Shown here: positions 22,391 through 35,900 of the stretch, in pieces
Numbering within the stretch: the first letter of the stretch is position 1
Layout: every line of letters starts with the position of its first letter
DNA from: Cyclina sinensis
Lineage: Eukaryota > Mollusca > Bivalvia > Venerida > Veneridae
Direction: 5' to 3'
Assembly (NCBI GenBank): GCA_012932295.1
Contig: JAAONU010000006.1
Span: 21,841,453 to 21,905,452 of the forward strand
Length of the DNA: 64,000 bases
Made by a program: the position numbers and the translations under genes
The notes under the pieces: generated by a model
What the model was told of the DNA's origin: nothing
The model's database searches: none
What the model saw: only the letters and a program-made list of their open reading frames with translations

Positions 22391-23169
22391 AGGAATCGGG
22401 GATAAAAAAATGTGTACACTAATACAGGTGTCTCATAAGCACGGGAGGCAGGCCCTTTCAATAGAGTTGACACTATGATAAACAAGCACTTTACTTTCCG
22501 TTATTTAAAATTTAGCAAGTGAAACAGCTGATCGATTTAAGTGTAGTAAATTTGATATAATTAAGTCACATAATGACTAAAGCTGCTAAGAGTGTGACGT
22601 CAAGTTAAACAAAAAACAGTTTCTTTTTTTTTTCAAGAAACAGACACACATAAGAATTTAATGCAAATGAATTACAAGCAATCGTGAGCGACAGAAGTCC
22701 TTCTTAGTATTTCGTTTTATTTCGCGTCTTATCTCATTCAATTTCAATTCATTTCATATGATTTGATTTTGTCTTATTCCATTTTATTCCATTTCAATTT
22801 AATGACAGAAATTAATTTATTTCATATAATTTCATTTCATCTTAAATCTTCTTATCTTATTTCATTTATTTCATTATCTTTTGTGAACTTAAGTGATTTT
22901 TCTGGATCGAAATTTGAGCGTGACAGTACGCTTATATAAACTCAGTTTTGAAAATTGGACTATTTCTCGATGTGCAAGTGCTTGTCCTATCTATTGTATG
23001 AAGCTGTCATTTTTCGGGAAACATATCATCAATATAACACATCTTTAAAAAAAATGACTAATTACATTATTGTTCAAAATTGACTTACTGGTTATTTTCT
23101 GTCATAAAAAAATGTTTCTATGAGATAAATGTCATTGAAGATATACCGTACAGTTTATGTTGTTCCATT
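22391..23169. other. Intergenic stretch with TTTCA-rich simple sequence
   Basis: The part from about 22695 to 22880 is a degenerate simple repeat built on 'atttcatttcatt' pentamers. Otherwise nothing was recognised. Confidence 0.6.
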
Positions 23170-23602
23170 TAAAGGGGCTGGCCTCCAGATGACAAAAAAA
23201 GAAATTTTGTTTTGTATTATAAATTTCTTGTAATATTTATGACTAATTTTTAAAAACTAACTTACTGATAAAAAATAAGTCAGAAAATCACATTATAAAT
23301 TGTTTTTTTCCTATCATAGTGCTATACCATAACGCGACGGTATAACTATATTGTATAATATTTAAAGTAAATGACTAATATCACATGCAGCGATAGTGGT
23401 GACAGTTAAAGCGTTGGAAATAGTTTGTTAACATGAAGGTCCAGAGTTCAAATCAGGCTGTAGCGAATATATTTTTTTCTATTTTTATTTTATAATCAGT
23501 TTTGGACTAAATATCATGTTGTTATAATCTCACGGCATCTAGATATTTCATTTTTGTAAACAATATTTTTATACCAAATCTGGAGTACAGCCTCTTTTTT
23601 AA
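23170..23602. mobile_element. TIR-bounded element with internal tRNA-like promoter, second member
   Basis: The left end TTAAAGGGGCTGGCCTCCAG matches, inverted, the right end (ctggagtacagcctcttttttaa). On the plus strand a tRNA-like stretch sits at about 23397-23462, with a recognisable B box (gagttcaaatc). Size (433 bp), termini and plan match the element at 7158-7602, so they are one family or close relatives. Confidence 0.65.
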
Positions 23603-26547
23603 CTTAATTCAAAATTTCTGGTGTTTATCATACTCCTGTGAAATAAAAAAAGATCCGGCGGGTATTTTTAAACAGTCGTTGTTTTTTGATAGATAAAAAA
23701 ACTGGCCCGTGTACTGCGATTGACGTGAGATTACGATGACTGAAATCAGGACAATTGTTTCTTTAGGTCTTTTTACGAAACTTGTTTACTCTATGGAAGA
23801 CAATAGTTTTCCATCTTTGCAGTAAAGTTACATGTGACAGGCGCGAAGTTCTCTAACAATCCTTCCAAAACGAACCTAAAAGAAATCAATTTAACTATTG
23901 ACTAAGTCTCGAAATATATCTGTCTATTTCCTATCAAGAACATTCTAAAAATGAAGCTTTTGTGAAAGTTTCTTGAATCCTGGCTCGGTCTGATGCCACA
24001 TTGCCAACTTCAAAAAATTTACAAAAGTCTCACTGCATAGCTCTGGCTCTCACTGCAGGGCTTAGAAGCTACTAACTTTCAGCCTCCAGACTCCCTGCTA
24101 CGCATGCACAATCCTATGTACAATTATGACGTTGCATTTCAATATTCGTTTTAATCATTCAAAATTCAAATATTGCAACAATAATCTTTGTTTGCATGGC
24201 TAGGATATTCAACTTCCACCACGGTCTAAAATTCAGATATTTGATTTGGGTAAATTGAAATTTTTAACTGCAAAAGTTTATTTAGTGCATTACTGTTTAC
24301 AGAGTACAATAATTCATGCTTTTCTGGTGCTTGTAATAGAGAACGTAGAGACATACTAGTCTTATCAATTCGTATACAAGCATTAAAAACTTATTGGAAT
24401 AGAGCTTTAGGCTGGGTTTCTGAAATTATCTGACTTTCTTCAGCAAAAAATATCAATTTTTAAAGAATAAAAAAGAATAAATAAAAAGTCGGACCACACA
24501 ACCAACTGCTAGTTTGGAACATTACCGAATGCAGCCGCAATTATAGATCATAACGCAATCTGATGACAATTCGAGCTTATCACCGGCAGTAAAAGAGTTG
24601 GATATAAACTTAAACATGTGCGTATGTTTCATCATTCGTGACTTTAAGTAATATTTAAGGAGGCAACAATCGACGTAATTCTATGAAACCAGATATTTTA
24701 CATAGAATTTGAGTTTACGATTTAGAACAATTATCTTAATCTTGAGAACATGTTGAGTTCCACGAATTTGAGTTCATTTTACGGAAAAATCTGATTCATG
24801 GAATCAACCATAACTGTGCCAAATGCCTGACATCTTGATAAATCAGTTTGCGTCCGTTTCTTATTCCGTCGGAACAGCTACTGCGTTTATTTTCGTGTGT
24901 ATACGATAAGATAATTTTTGTGTGTATTAGATAAGATAATTTTTGTGTGTATTAGATAAGATAATTTTTTGTTTACTATAAAATAAATACAAAAAAACAA
25001 ACAAACGATCAAGCTGCAATAAAACAAACTCTGCTGTACTAAGCGAACATTATTAGACGTCGTGTGTACTTGCTTCTTGGAACCAAATATGTTATGCAGC
25101 TGAAAATGCGATTCTGCGGAAAATGAAATTAAAACTTCGGCTATAAGTTTTATACTAAGCATCTATCAGATCAAAGTTCAAATAAAAGCTTGATTAAATG
25201 TATATAAAAAAGAAGTATGCAAGCCTTTTCTCTTTCAAAAAATGCCTGTACTTAAAGTACTTAACATAATCGAAACTTAAAGTACTTAACATATATCCTC
25301 GAACACTTGAGCATGTTGTTTAATGTTGAAAATGTCCTTTGGTCCGCCGAAACAAAGACCGGCCGAAAACCAGGGCGGTGACCTACTGGATAAAAATAAT
25401 TGCGTAACTAAGCCTGGATACATGATCTTGTAAATTCGAAAGTTATCATTTTTGAACTATTATTTGTTTATTGTATAGCAATTAAAAGTGAATTTGATTA
25501 TTTCGTTGACACTGCGTGAGTTATAACGTCCAAATACAAAATTTGTCTCGGAGTTTATAAACATTTACATTTTTAATGATAGCTCTTTATTCATATTTAT
25601 CCTGTCAATTATTTCATATCCGACCCGATAAAGAGGTGTCTTATAAATTTTGTTTTTTTACGGCACATGATACGCCATGGACTACTTTTGTGTTTATAAT
25701 CAGAAGGAAGTGACAAAATTGTTGTTATTACAAACAGAGACTACTTGGATAAAAATCAAATATTTCAATATCTAGACCTTGCAAAATAGTGATCATTTAA
25801 CGAAATAAAATTATTGAAACGTTGGTACTATTTTTTCTGTATATGTACACCTGCCGGATGACCTTGATATTATCCTAATTTGAAACACTTTAAAGATAGA
25901 TTTTCAATATCTTAGTAAATTATTGCCAAATGCCAGATGTGACAGGATAAATAGAATAATAGGTTAGTGTCTTAATTGTGAAAGTTTATCTGGCAAGGCG
26001 TGGAATTTATCGGGTGAACCTATTATTCTCTATGTGTACGTCAGGATTATTAGCACGCTTACATAAAATTTCAAGCGCATGTCAGTGGCACGAGCAATCT
26101 AATTCAACACTGTAACAAGCTCAGTGGCCGAAACTTTAGTAAATGCACGTTTTTGATTAAAAAAAATGATCATGTGAATTTAGGAATTGAAATACGGCAT
26201 TTTGACAAAACAACGAAAAATTACCCTTATTTCCCACACTCCAGTCCTTAACTTGTCATTAACCTGATTTTGTGGCGAAATTCCCAGAAGATAACCAGAT
26301 CACATTTTCCTAGATGCGTAATTGTTTTCGAGAGAACTTATATTTTTCTCGTGATACACCACTTAAAATATCACTTACCATACTTATAAACACGCGGGCA
26401 GAAATGGCCCAAGACAGACTGAATTATTCGTTTCAAGTGCATTAACCTTGACTCATTAGATATCTTATTATATCTAAGTGCTGCTCTTCTTAGGTACTTT
26501 TTGTCTGGTGTTTATTTTGCATTTCTAGGTTAGCATGTCGCATTTTA
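23603..26547. other. Intergenic region upstream of gene B
   Basis: No exon recognised. It holds a 26-bp tandem triplet 'ttgtgtgtattagataagat' at 24893-24972, a two-copy repeat 'cttaaagtacttaacata' at 25252-25294, and a short inverted pair on 'gaataataggtt' at about 25952 and 26018. Confidence 0.5.
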
Positions 26548-26670
26548 GAGTTTTCGCGTGAAAACTCCTATTCTTCGTGTCAAGGATACAAAAACTCGAA
26601 AACGAAAACTTCATTGGATTGGCTGCTTTCTAGTCCAATCAGAATAGAATGACAGAAAAACTATTTAAGA
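26548..26670 (+). promoter_or_regulatory. Candidate promoter of gene B with IRF-like site
   Basis: In the 290 bases before the start codon are a palindrome gagttttcgcgtgaaaactc (26548-26567), a GAAAACGAAAAC word fitting the IRF/ISRE core GAAANNGAAA (26598-26609), two CCAAT motifs (inverted at 26613-26622, direct at 26635-26639) and a TATA-like TATTTAAG (26662-26669). The order is that of a compact inducible promoter. Function is inferred from motifs only. Confidence 0.4.
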
Positions 26671-26834
26671 TAATACTTTGTTATTTCAGAAGAAATCTAT
26701 CGTATCCGGATGCTGCTCTCAAGTGCCAATTACTTTACAAAAGCAGATTCCGGCTGTTAACCGCACAACTGTAAACAATACGGCACAAGTTTAACTTTTT
26801 GCAGCACTTCGAATGTAGTCTGTAATTAAAGAAA

Positions 26835-26907
26835 ATGAAGATAGTTCTTTTTGTAACGTTTTGGATTTTTCTTGGTGGTGTAGAAGGCAGATATAGAAGT
26901 ATTGACC
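26835..26907 (+). CDS. Gene B exon 1, signal peptide
   Basis: ATG at 26835 opens MKIVLFVTFWIFLGGVEG, a short basic-hydrophobic leader with small residues at the likely cleavage point, followed by RYRSID. The donor GACC|GTGAGT is phase 1. The donor sequence is repeated downstream in a tandem duplication. Confidence 0.8.
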
Positions 26908-29900
26908 GTGAGTTATTGAATACTATACTTTAAGGTGTTAAAATATTCTTTTTTAATCTCCATATCAGACTGTACACAAAGAATGATTTAAGATAATCGT
27001 GAGTTATTGAATAATACAATTTAACGAGTTAAAACATTCTATCAGACTATATATAATAAATGATTTAAGATAATCATGAGTTATTGAATAACCTTGAGTT
27101 ACTGAATAACCGTGGGGTTATTGAATAATACAAGTTAACGAGTTGAAACATTCTTCTTTAGTCTGCATGTCATACTATATAATTATAATGAACGATTTAA
27201 GAGTTGCTGTTTGTCGGTTACATTTTCATTATTGTTATTTTAACAAAAACATTTGTGCATAAAAGTTAGTTTCAACGTCCAAAATGTGCCTGCTTCTTCG
27301 TTTTATTATAACTAAATTCGCAATCGAGTAACACAGGTGTCAGTTGGTGTAAACAACGTCAAAAGTATTAATTAATTGAAAAATCGAAACTACACACCCT
27401 GTTATGATGATGAATTAAACATAATTATAATGAATTAATTAAAGTTTAACTCTTAACCTGCTGGAACCGAAAGTGATTAGTCTTTGCCACCAGTATAGAG
27501 CCAGGCCAGCCTGCACATTCGTACAGTCTGACCAGGCTGTATACTGTTGGTAGCTCCATTTTTTGTTTTGATATTGAAATCCCTTAAACTTTGAATAAAC
27601 TGTTCCAAATTCAAAGCTGGGCAAATCCATTACAACAATTCAGCATTGTCAGGGTTAATGCATCATTCATAAAGAAGCGTGTAGTTTTGATTTTCTGTCT
27701 GCATTGATCAGCAGTTAATTTAGAAAAAATATTTAAAATACTTTAGAGTGACATTAAACCCTGGTAGAAAGTTATCAAAAAACAGCTATGATGAACAAAT
27801 TTTACAGTACAGACCCACGATTTTCAAAACAATATCATTTCATAAATAATTCATGTCCATTCTAATATTCTACTATGTTGAAATTTAGTGCGACTACCCG
27901 TAGATTCTGCAATCATTCTGCACTAAAGAGGCAAACCCCAAAACTTTAAAATCCTTAAATATATGTATGTGTTTATTATAAATTATTTTAGTGAATACAT
28001 CATCACAAACGGACGTGATTTTTTTTAGACTTTCGTCAACTAGCAGGTATACACTTAGACAATGAAATGTTTGACTCGAAGAGTTTATATAAATGTCAGA
28101 AGCACACCAATTATATTTTTATATCTCGCGATTCGTTCAATCGAATTCCGAAAACTTGCGATTCGTTCAATCGAATTCCGAAAACTCGCGATTCGTTCAA
28201 TCGCATTCCGAAAATATCAAAACGTTACAGACAATGATAACTGCCTGAATTTGAAGAACTAATTCACCCAGTTGAAATTGAGAAACAGAAGGTCTAAATG
28301 TGTAATTGATATATGTAAACAAATATTTGTACATGATAACCGAAGTTTTGTCGGAACACTGTTGCATTACAGGAAGATGCAAAAATGCCGGACACCTGGT
28401 GAATGCAAGTTACAAAGAAAGGAAAGACGGCCTTTATGGAGATGTCCGCGTCTATTCGTGTAAAGAGAATTACTTGAGCAACATTCCAGGACTGAGCAAA
28501 ATAAATTTCATTTGTAAATTTGATAGAGAGAAAGGAAAATATGATTGGGTAGCAACGGCATCCAAATTTATTGATGTTGACCGTCAGCGTATCAGTCTGA
28601 GTGACGTCACTTGCAAATGTAAGAATTCTAGCTCATTGCTTGATTTTTTATATACACTGTACTTTAGTAGTTCTACTTGTCGTTTTAACCAGTTCAAATG
28701 ATAATTGCTGAGCAAGAGTAGCATTCCTATGACAACTGCATTTTAACAAGTATACTAAATATGAAAAAAAATTTATATAAAAAAAGTAAAAAAAAAAAAA
28801 ATACGATAATCTAAAATATGTCTTCATCTTCTTCTTTGCCATTTAATTTGAAGACAAAAAAAAAAACAAAAAAACGTATAGTTCTCTGTCGTTTTTTTTT
28901 CTGTAAAAAGTAAGATTAAAAAAAAGACATAAAACTTCAATGTCAACTTATGTTTAGAAATAATATGCATAACATCTTGATCAAACTTGCTTATTTATAG
29001 TAAAGAAGGAATGCTACGACCCGCCAATACCAGATCACATGGAAAGACAGGTTACAGTGCGCTATCAAGTTGCTGTCGCGCACGAGTTAATACCGGAAGT
29101 GCTTGATAAGTTTTACCAGGGGGATACACTTAATTACAGCTGTCAATATGGGTAATTATTAATTAACTTTATAATATTGAACTAGATTCTGACCATGTTG
29201 TTGGCTTGATACAACCAAAGCCTCGCCAATAAAGCTCGAAACTCGGCCAATACGAAAAAAAACACGGCCAATAAGTAAAAAGTCGGCCAATACGAGATTT
29301 AGCCAATCAGGATTCAGGAAAAACTCGGCCTTATATGAGCCTAGGATTTTCACCATGTTGGACGCCATTTTGAATATGCTTAGTCTAGTTTTTACATAAA
29401 AGTTTTTATCTCTTAAAAAGTTCAAAAAGTAGCAAAAAAAGTTCGCGGAGACCCTGCGCTATCGGATCACAGTAAATTTAGCAGTGTTCAACTTTTCATT
29501 TAGTGATTTTCATATTTACCAAATTTTATGTTGCGCTGAAGTGAAAAGCAGACGATCACAAGTTTTACCCTGTTATAAATTACCAGTTTTGGATTACTTA
29601 GTTTGATAATTGAACATAATATTATAAAGTTAATTAATAAAATTGTCATTAATTAGTCGACTTCATATTGGCTTTGTTATTGGGCTTCAGACGTCATATT
29701 GGCCTTCGGCCTCAGGCCAATATGACTGTCTTCAGCCCAATAACAAAGCCAATATGAACTCGACTAATTAATAACATTATATTATTTTATCAAATAAAAC
29801 ACGAAACCTTTGACTACTTATATAGATAACCAAGCCTGCAGTAGAAACTTCTTTAGTTGTAGGTCAAAATTTCATTTAAAAATCCCAAATTTATAGAGCC

Positions 29901-32900
29901 AGTATCATAACATGTAGACATTGTTTCGAGTCAATCTATCTGGAAAACCAGTTAAAGATAATAAAATCCTGAGGGAGGCAGTCAACAGTTACCAAGCTTC
30001 TCGGCACAGCCACGTACAAACAATATCGGAAAGTTTTCCTGCGATCCTTATTAAGGCAAATTTAAAAGCAATAATTAAGTACCATTGCTGTTGAAACTTA
30101 AATTCGGATTCCCGATCCTGTTTATTTCGAGAAGGGGTGTTGAAAATAATTATCGTTTAGTTACACCTAAGCATTTGCAGCTTGTGTTAACTATATGAAA
30201 TTGTGACTGCATGATTTTAGTTATGCATACTCGTAGTTTGGTGAGAATTTTTTTTCTTACAGTTCCATTACCATTCTAATATACTTGCTTTTGTTTTACA
30301 ATGCATGCAATTACAGTTTGAATTGTGAAATATAAAAAAGTATTAAATTGATTCGCCTGACACAATTAAAGATTTATTACTATTATTATGCCGCCGACAG
30401 GGACCATATAGTTTTTGAACGGTCGGTCTATCAGTCCGTCAGTCAGTTCGTCGGTCAGTCCGTCCAAAAAATTTAACATTGTCCATAACTTCAAAATTTG
30501 TGAATTGATTTACTTTATTCTTGAATACAACACCTCTGTGAACAAAACCTTCTAACTGGCATATTTTTGTATGACTTTGACCCCTGGATTATATTGGCCT
30601 CAGTGGTGCAATTGTCAAAAAACTTTAACATTGCCCATAACTTCCGTATAAGTAAATGAAGTTACTTCATATTTGAACAAGACATCTTTTTGGAGAAGAC
30701 CTCCTAACAGGCATATTTTCATTTTACCTAGACCCCTAAAAGACCGAAGGTCCAGTTATCAAAAATACTTAATATTGGCCATAACTCCCTTATTACTAAA
30801 CAGATTTAATTCATGTTTGATGGAAGAAATTTTCCAATTGCATTGTTTTGCCTCGACCACTACATGATTGTGACCTTGTTTTGAATAATTTAAATTTATA
30901 TTTGTTTGGCCCTCAGCCAAAAGGTCAAAGCAAAACTATGGGGCATTGTCATTTTTAAGTTTCAGTTCTTGTTATCATATCATTTGTTATTATTATTATT
31001 ATTATTATTATATACAGATTTATTATTATTATTATTATTATTATATACAGATTTGCTACAGCTGTTGAATGAATTGCATATGTACAATACACAATTTCTG
31101 AAGGACCTATTTTAGGGTTTTATCTAATAAATATATTAATTTAAGCATATTAGGTCTTATTGTATGTAATCAAGAACTAAATTCAGCCCTGAGCTTATTT
31201 TACAGCTGGGAAATAAAGATAATTAAAACAAAAATATTCTATATCTCTGAGTGAACAAAAAGTGGATATCCTCTCGTCTAGGTAAACCCACATGGCGAAA
31301 CGTGTCAGTTAGTAGTTAATGTAAACGCAATATAATTATAAACATACATTTCCCGTGCTTTTTGTAGTATATGTAATAACAATGCTATTTCAAATGAGAT
31401 GTCAATTCCTTTTGACTCACTATGTGAAGGTGCAAAATGAGTACCAGTTGCTAATATATAAATCCCTAAACGACTTTTTGATAGGAGTATAAAAGTACTA
31501 ACATTTACAGACTCATCTACCCACCATCAATCCCTGATTGTTAAATAATTCACTCACCTGATACCTCTTTCTTGAATCATGCCCTTGATCGTTATTAAAC
31601 ATTTTAACTTACTTGAAACAGGCGTATATGAAACACAGTTCGAACCTTTTGATCCATCCTGAGGTGTATTCAAGTGTGTAGTATAAATCTCCTAAAAATA
31701 TATAAAATTTGCTGTCATATGTATTTTTATTCGGTAATTATAAAGATTGGGACAGCAGAGAACAATACTAAATGGGAAAATTACCTTTGGAATTATAGAA
31801 GTGAACGTACAAAAAGACTTAACATTGTTCGATAAAGATTGTTTTTTAAAGCCGCCTTTCTTCTGTGTAAACACATCCATAATCAATCGTATAATTTAGT
31901 AAACTATATTTCGGAAGCAAAACATCACAGCAAATCAGTGTCTTTGGATAAGCCTTAATTAATCTAATCTAATCTATAACGTCATCCGTTTTGTATTGAG
32001 AACATGGGCAGTTAAATTCGAATTATTACACAATGTATTAGCATTTCTACTTGAATTAAATTGAAAGTACATGTATATGATTTTATATGTGTGTGTCATT
32101 TAAGTTTTTGCTTGATGTGTTGGCTGTTGTTTTCGAATAATTGGGGGAACATGTTATTTACATTAATAAGATTTATTCTAAACATTTGAAAACACCTCAG
32201 GATGAAAGCCAATAAAAAGTAATTGTGGAGTAAAAATTATTTTTATAAAATTAAATTTATATTTGCCATTCACATTGGTACAATCAGATTCAATACATTG
32301 AATGCAGCTTCTTTAATCATATGATTGCACAATGTTAAAACTAGGGTCGCAAATATGACCGCAAATAGGATCGCAGGGCCGCAGAATAAGGATGTAAGAA
32401 AATCTCCGGATCTAGACGCTCTGCTCCATATTCTTTTTCAATATACGCTCTGTTGCATTTTGAAAACTCGCCAGTATACCCCTTAGGGCATCACCCCCGA
32501 AAAAACCTAAGTTCTATTTAATTAGTTATTGAATGTCTTGCATGTAAGGAAGGATGTATGTTTATATATTCACAAAAAATGAGCACGTTTGTTAAGCTTT
32601 CGTGCATTTTCTCAACAACAAATTTCGTTATTCAAGCGTTTTACTGTGACTGATTAAGCAAGAATGACAATTAAAATTAACGGCGACTTATCCAAACAAA
32701 GAGAATATGTCACCCCCATCCTCCAAATTACGTAACCACATTTCTTACAACAAAGGACACCGCTATAGACAAAAGAGTGTGAGTATAAAAAAATCGCTAA
32801 ATATTGTACCTTCACTGTGCGGATGTGGTCCACAACTAGTCAAAATAATTCAAGTGACGTCTTGAGCAAATTCTGAGATATTTTTGTTATGGGTCAGAAT

Positions 32901-35900
32901 CTCGCTATAACGTCAAAACCAGAAAGATACTTTTCTGTGGTGAAACATAGATTTAGGTTAAAATGTGTAAATGTATGTGATTTAAATAAAGAATTTGTTC
33001 AACAAAATAATTATAATACACTTTCGGTGAAAAAAATGCCAGTCTATCAAGTTACAAGACTTTAAACCTTTAAAGTTTCATTCACCGTCTCAATTGTTTA
33101 CACGCGCCACCACATTTATATGCTTCTACGGTAGTGAATCGTGTACGCTGTAAATGGCTTTTTGGTGGTCCCGTACCAGACCGTATCGTGCGTTAACTGA
33201 CTGATGCTTTTTAACCAGGTTTTAAACGAAAACTGGTAATTGTATTGCTGAAGTCGGCGGGCGGGCGGGCGTCAATTTTTGGTTTCCGCTCAATAACTTG
33301 AGTTTGCTTTGGCCTATTGACACCAAATTTGGTGTATGGGTAGCTTATATCAAGAGACAGCTTGGGATTGCTACCAAGGTGTCTGTGATCAAGGTCAAGG
33401 TCACTGTTGCTAAAAATAGAAATTCAGTTTCCGCTCAATAACTTGAGTTTGCTTTGACCTATTAACCCAAAACTTGGTATATGGGTAGCTTATATCAAGG
33501 GGCAGCTTGGCATTGCTACCAGGTGTCTGTAATCAAGGTCAAGGTCACTGTTGCTAAAAATAGAAATTCAGTTTCCGCTCAATAACTTGAGTATGCTTTG
33601 ACCTAATGACCCCAAACTTGGTGTATGGGTAGCTTATACCAAAAGGCAGCTTGGGATTGCTACCCAGGGGTCTGTGATCAAGGTCAAGGTCACTGTTGCT
33701 AAAAATAGAAATTCAGTTTTCACGTAATAACTTGAGTTTGCGTTGACCTGTTGACACCAAACATAGTATGTGGGTAGCTTATATCAAGGGGCAGCTTGGC
33801 ATTGCTACCCAGGTGTCTGTGATCAAGGTCGAGGTCGCGGTTGCTAAAAATAGAAATTCAGTTTCTGCTCAATTACTTGATTTTGCTTTGGCGTATTGAC
33901 GCCAAACTTGGTATATTGGTAGCTTATATCAAGAGGCAGCTTGGGATTGCTACACAGGTGTCTATGATCAAGGTCAAGGTCACTTTTGCTAAAAAAAGAA
34001 ATTCAGTTTCCACTCAATAACTTGAGTTTGCTTTGGCCTATTGACAACAAGCTTGGTGTATGGGTAGCTTATATCAAGAGGCGGCTACCCAGGTGTCTGT
34101 GATCAAGGTCAAGGTCACTGTTGCTAAAAATAGAAATTCAGTTTCCATTTAATATTTTGAGTTAGCCGTGACCTCTTGACAGCAAATTTGGTGCGTGGGT
34201 AGCTTATTTCAAGACGCTACTCGGGATTGCTACCCAGATGTCTGTGATCAGGGTAAATGTCATTGTTGCTAAAAATAAAAATTCTGTCTCCGCATAATAA
34301 CTTGAGTTTGCTTAGACCTATTGACACCAAATTTAGTATTTGGGTAGCTGATATCAAGATGCAACTTGGGATTGCTACCCAGGTGTCTGTGAACAAGGTC
34401 AAGGTCACTGTTGCTTTAAAAAAGAAATTCAGTTTTCACGTAATAACTTGAGTTTGCTTTGACCTATTAACCCCAAACTTGGTATATGGGTAGCCTATAT
34501 CAAGAGGCAGCTTTGGGTTGCTACCCAGTCGTCTGTAGTTAAGGTCAAGGACACTGTTGCTAAAAATAGAAATTCAGTTTCCGCTCAATAACTTGAGTTT
34601 GGTTTGACCTATTGACCCCAAGCTTGGTGTATGGGTAGCTTATACCGAAAGGCAGCTTGGGATTGCTACCCAGGTGTCTGTGGTCAAGGTCAAGGTCACT
34701 GTTGCTAAAAATAGAAATTCAGTTTTCACGTAATAACTTGAGTTTGCGTTGACCTGTTGACACTAAACATAGTATGTGGGTAGCTTATATCAAGGGGCAG
34801 CTTGGCATTGCTACCCAGGTGTCTGTGATCAAGGTCAAGGTCGCGGTTGCTAAAAATAGAAATTCAGTTTCTGCTCAATAACTTGATTTTGCTTTGGCGT
34901 ATTGACGCCAAACTTGGTGTATGGGTAGCTTATATCAAGAGGCAGCTTGGGATTGCTACACATGTGTCTATGATCAAGGTCAAGGTCACTTTTGCTAAAA
35001 AAAGAAATTCAGTTTCCACTCAATAACTTGAGTTTGCTTTGGCCTATTGACAACAAGCTTGGTGTATGGGTAGCTTATATCAAGAGGCAGCTACCCAGGT
35101 GTCTGTGATCAAGTTCAGGGTCACTGTTGCTAAAAATAGAAATTCAGTTTCCATTTAATATTTTGAGTTAGCCGTGACCTCTTGACAGCAAATTTGGTGT
35201 GTAGGTAGCTTATTTCAAGACGCTATTCGGGATTGCTACCCAGATGTCTGTGATCAGGGTAAATGTCATTGTTGCTAAAAATAGAAATTCAGTCTTCGCA
35301 TAATAACTTGAGTTTGCTTAGACCGATTGACACCAAATTTAGTATTTGGGTAGCTGATATCAAGATGCAACTTGGGATTGCTACCCAGGTGTCTGTGAAC
35401 AAGGTCAAGGTCACTGTTGCTTTAAAAAAGAAATTCAGCTTTCACGTAATAACTTGAGTTTGCGTTGAACTGTTGACACCACACTTGCTGTGTGGGTAGG
35501 TTATATTAAGGTGCATTTTAGGATTGTTACTTAGATATCTGGGAGCAAGGTCAAGGTGACTTGCTTACTATAGAATTTTCAGCTTCTACTCAATAACTTC
35601 AGCACACTTTGACCTATTGATACTCAACTTGGTATGTGTGTAGCTTACATGAAAATACAGCCTGGCATTGCTACTCGGTTATCTGATTTAGTTTTATTTT
35701 GAGCTATTGAAACCAACTTTCTGTGTTGGTACAAAAATAACAGCATCATTTTTACTTCCTTGCCATATTAATTTTCTTCTTATTTCCTGTCACATCAATA
35801 CTTTGTCGTTGAAAACCTGGTTTTCGTCGCATTGCGGCGCTTCTTGTTTTTTTTTCAAAATGTAATGAATGCAGACAAATCTCAAAGATTAGTTTCTTGG

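Noticed and set aside
34257..35457. Two near-identical open frames 1006 bases apart
   Set aside because: They are translations of the satellite units; their identity comes from the higher-order repeat and not from gene duplication.
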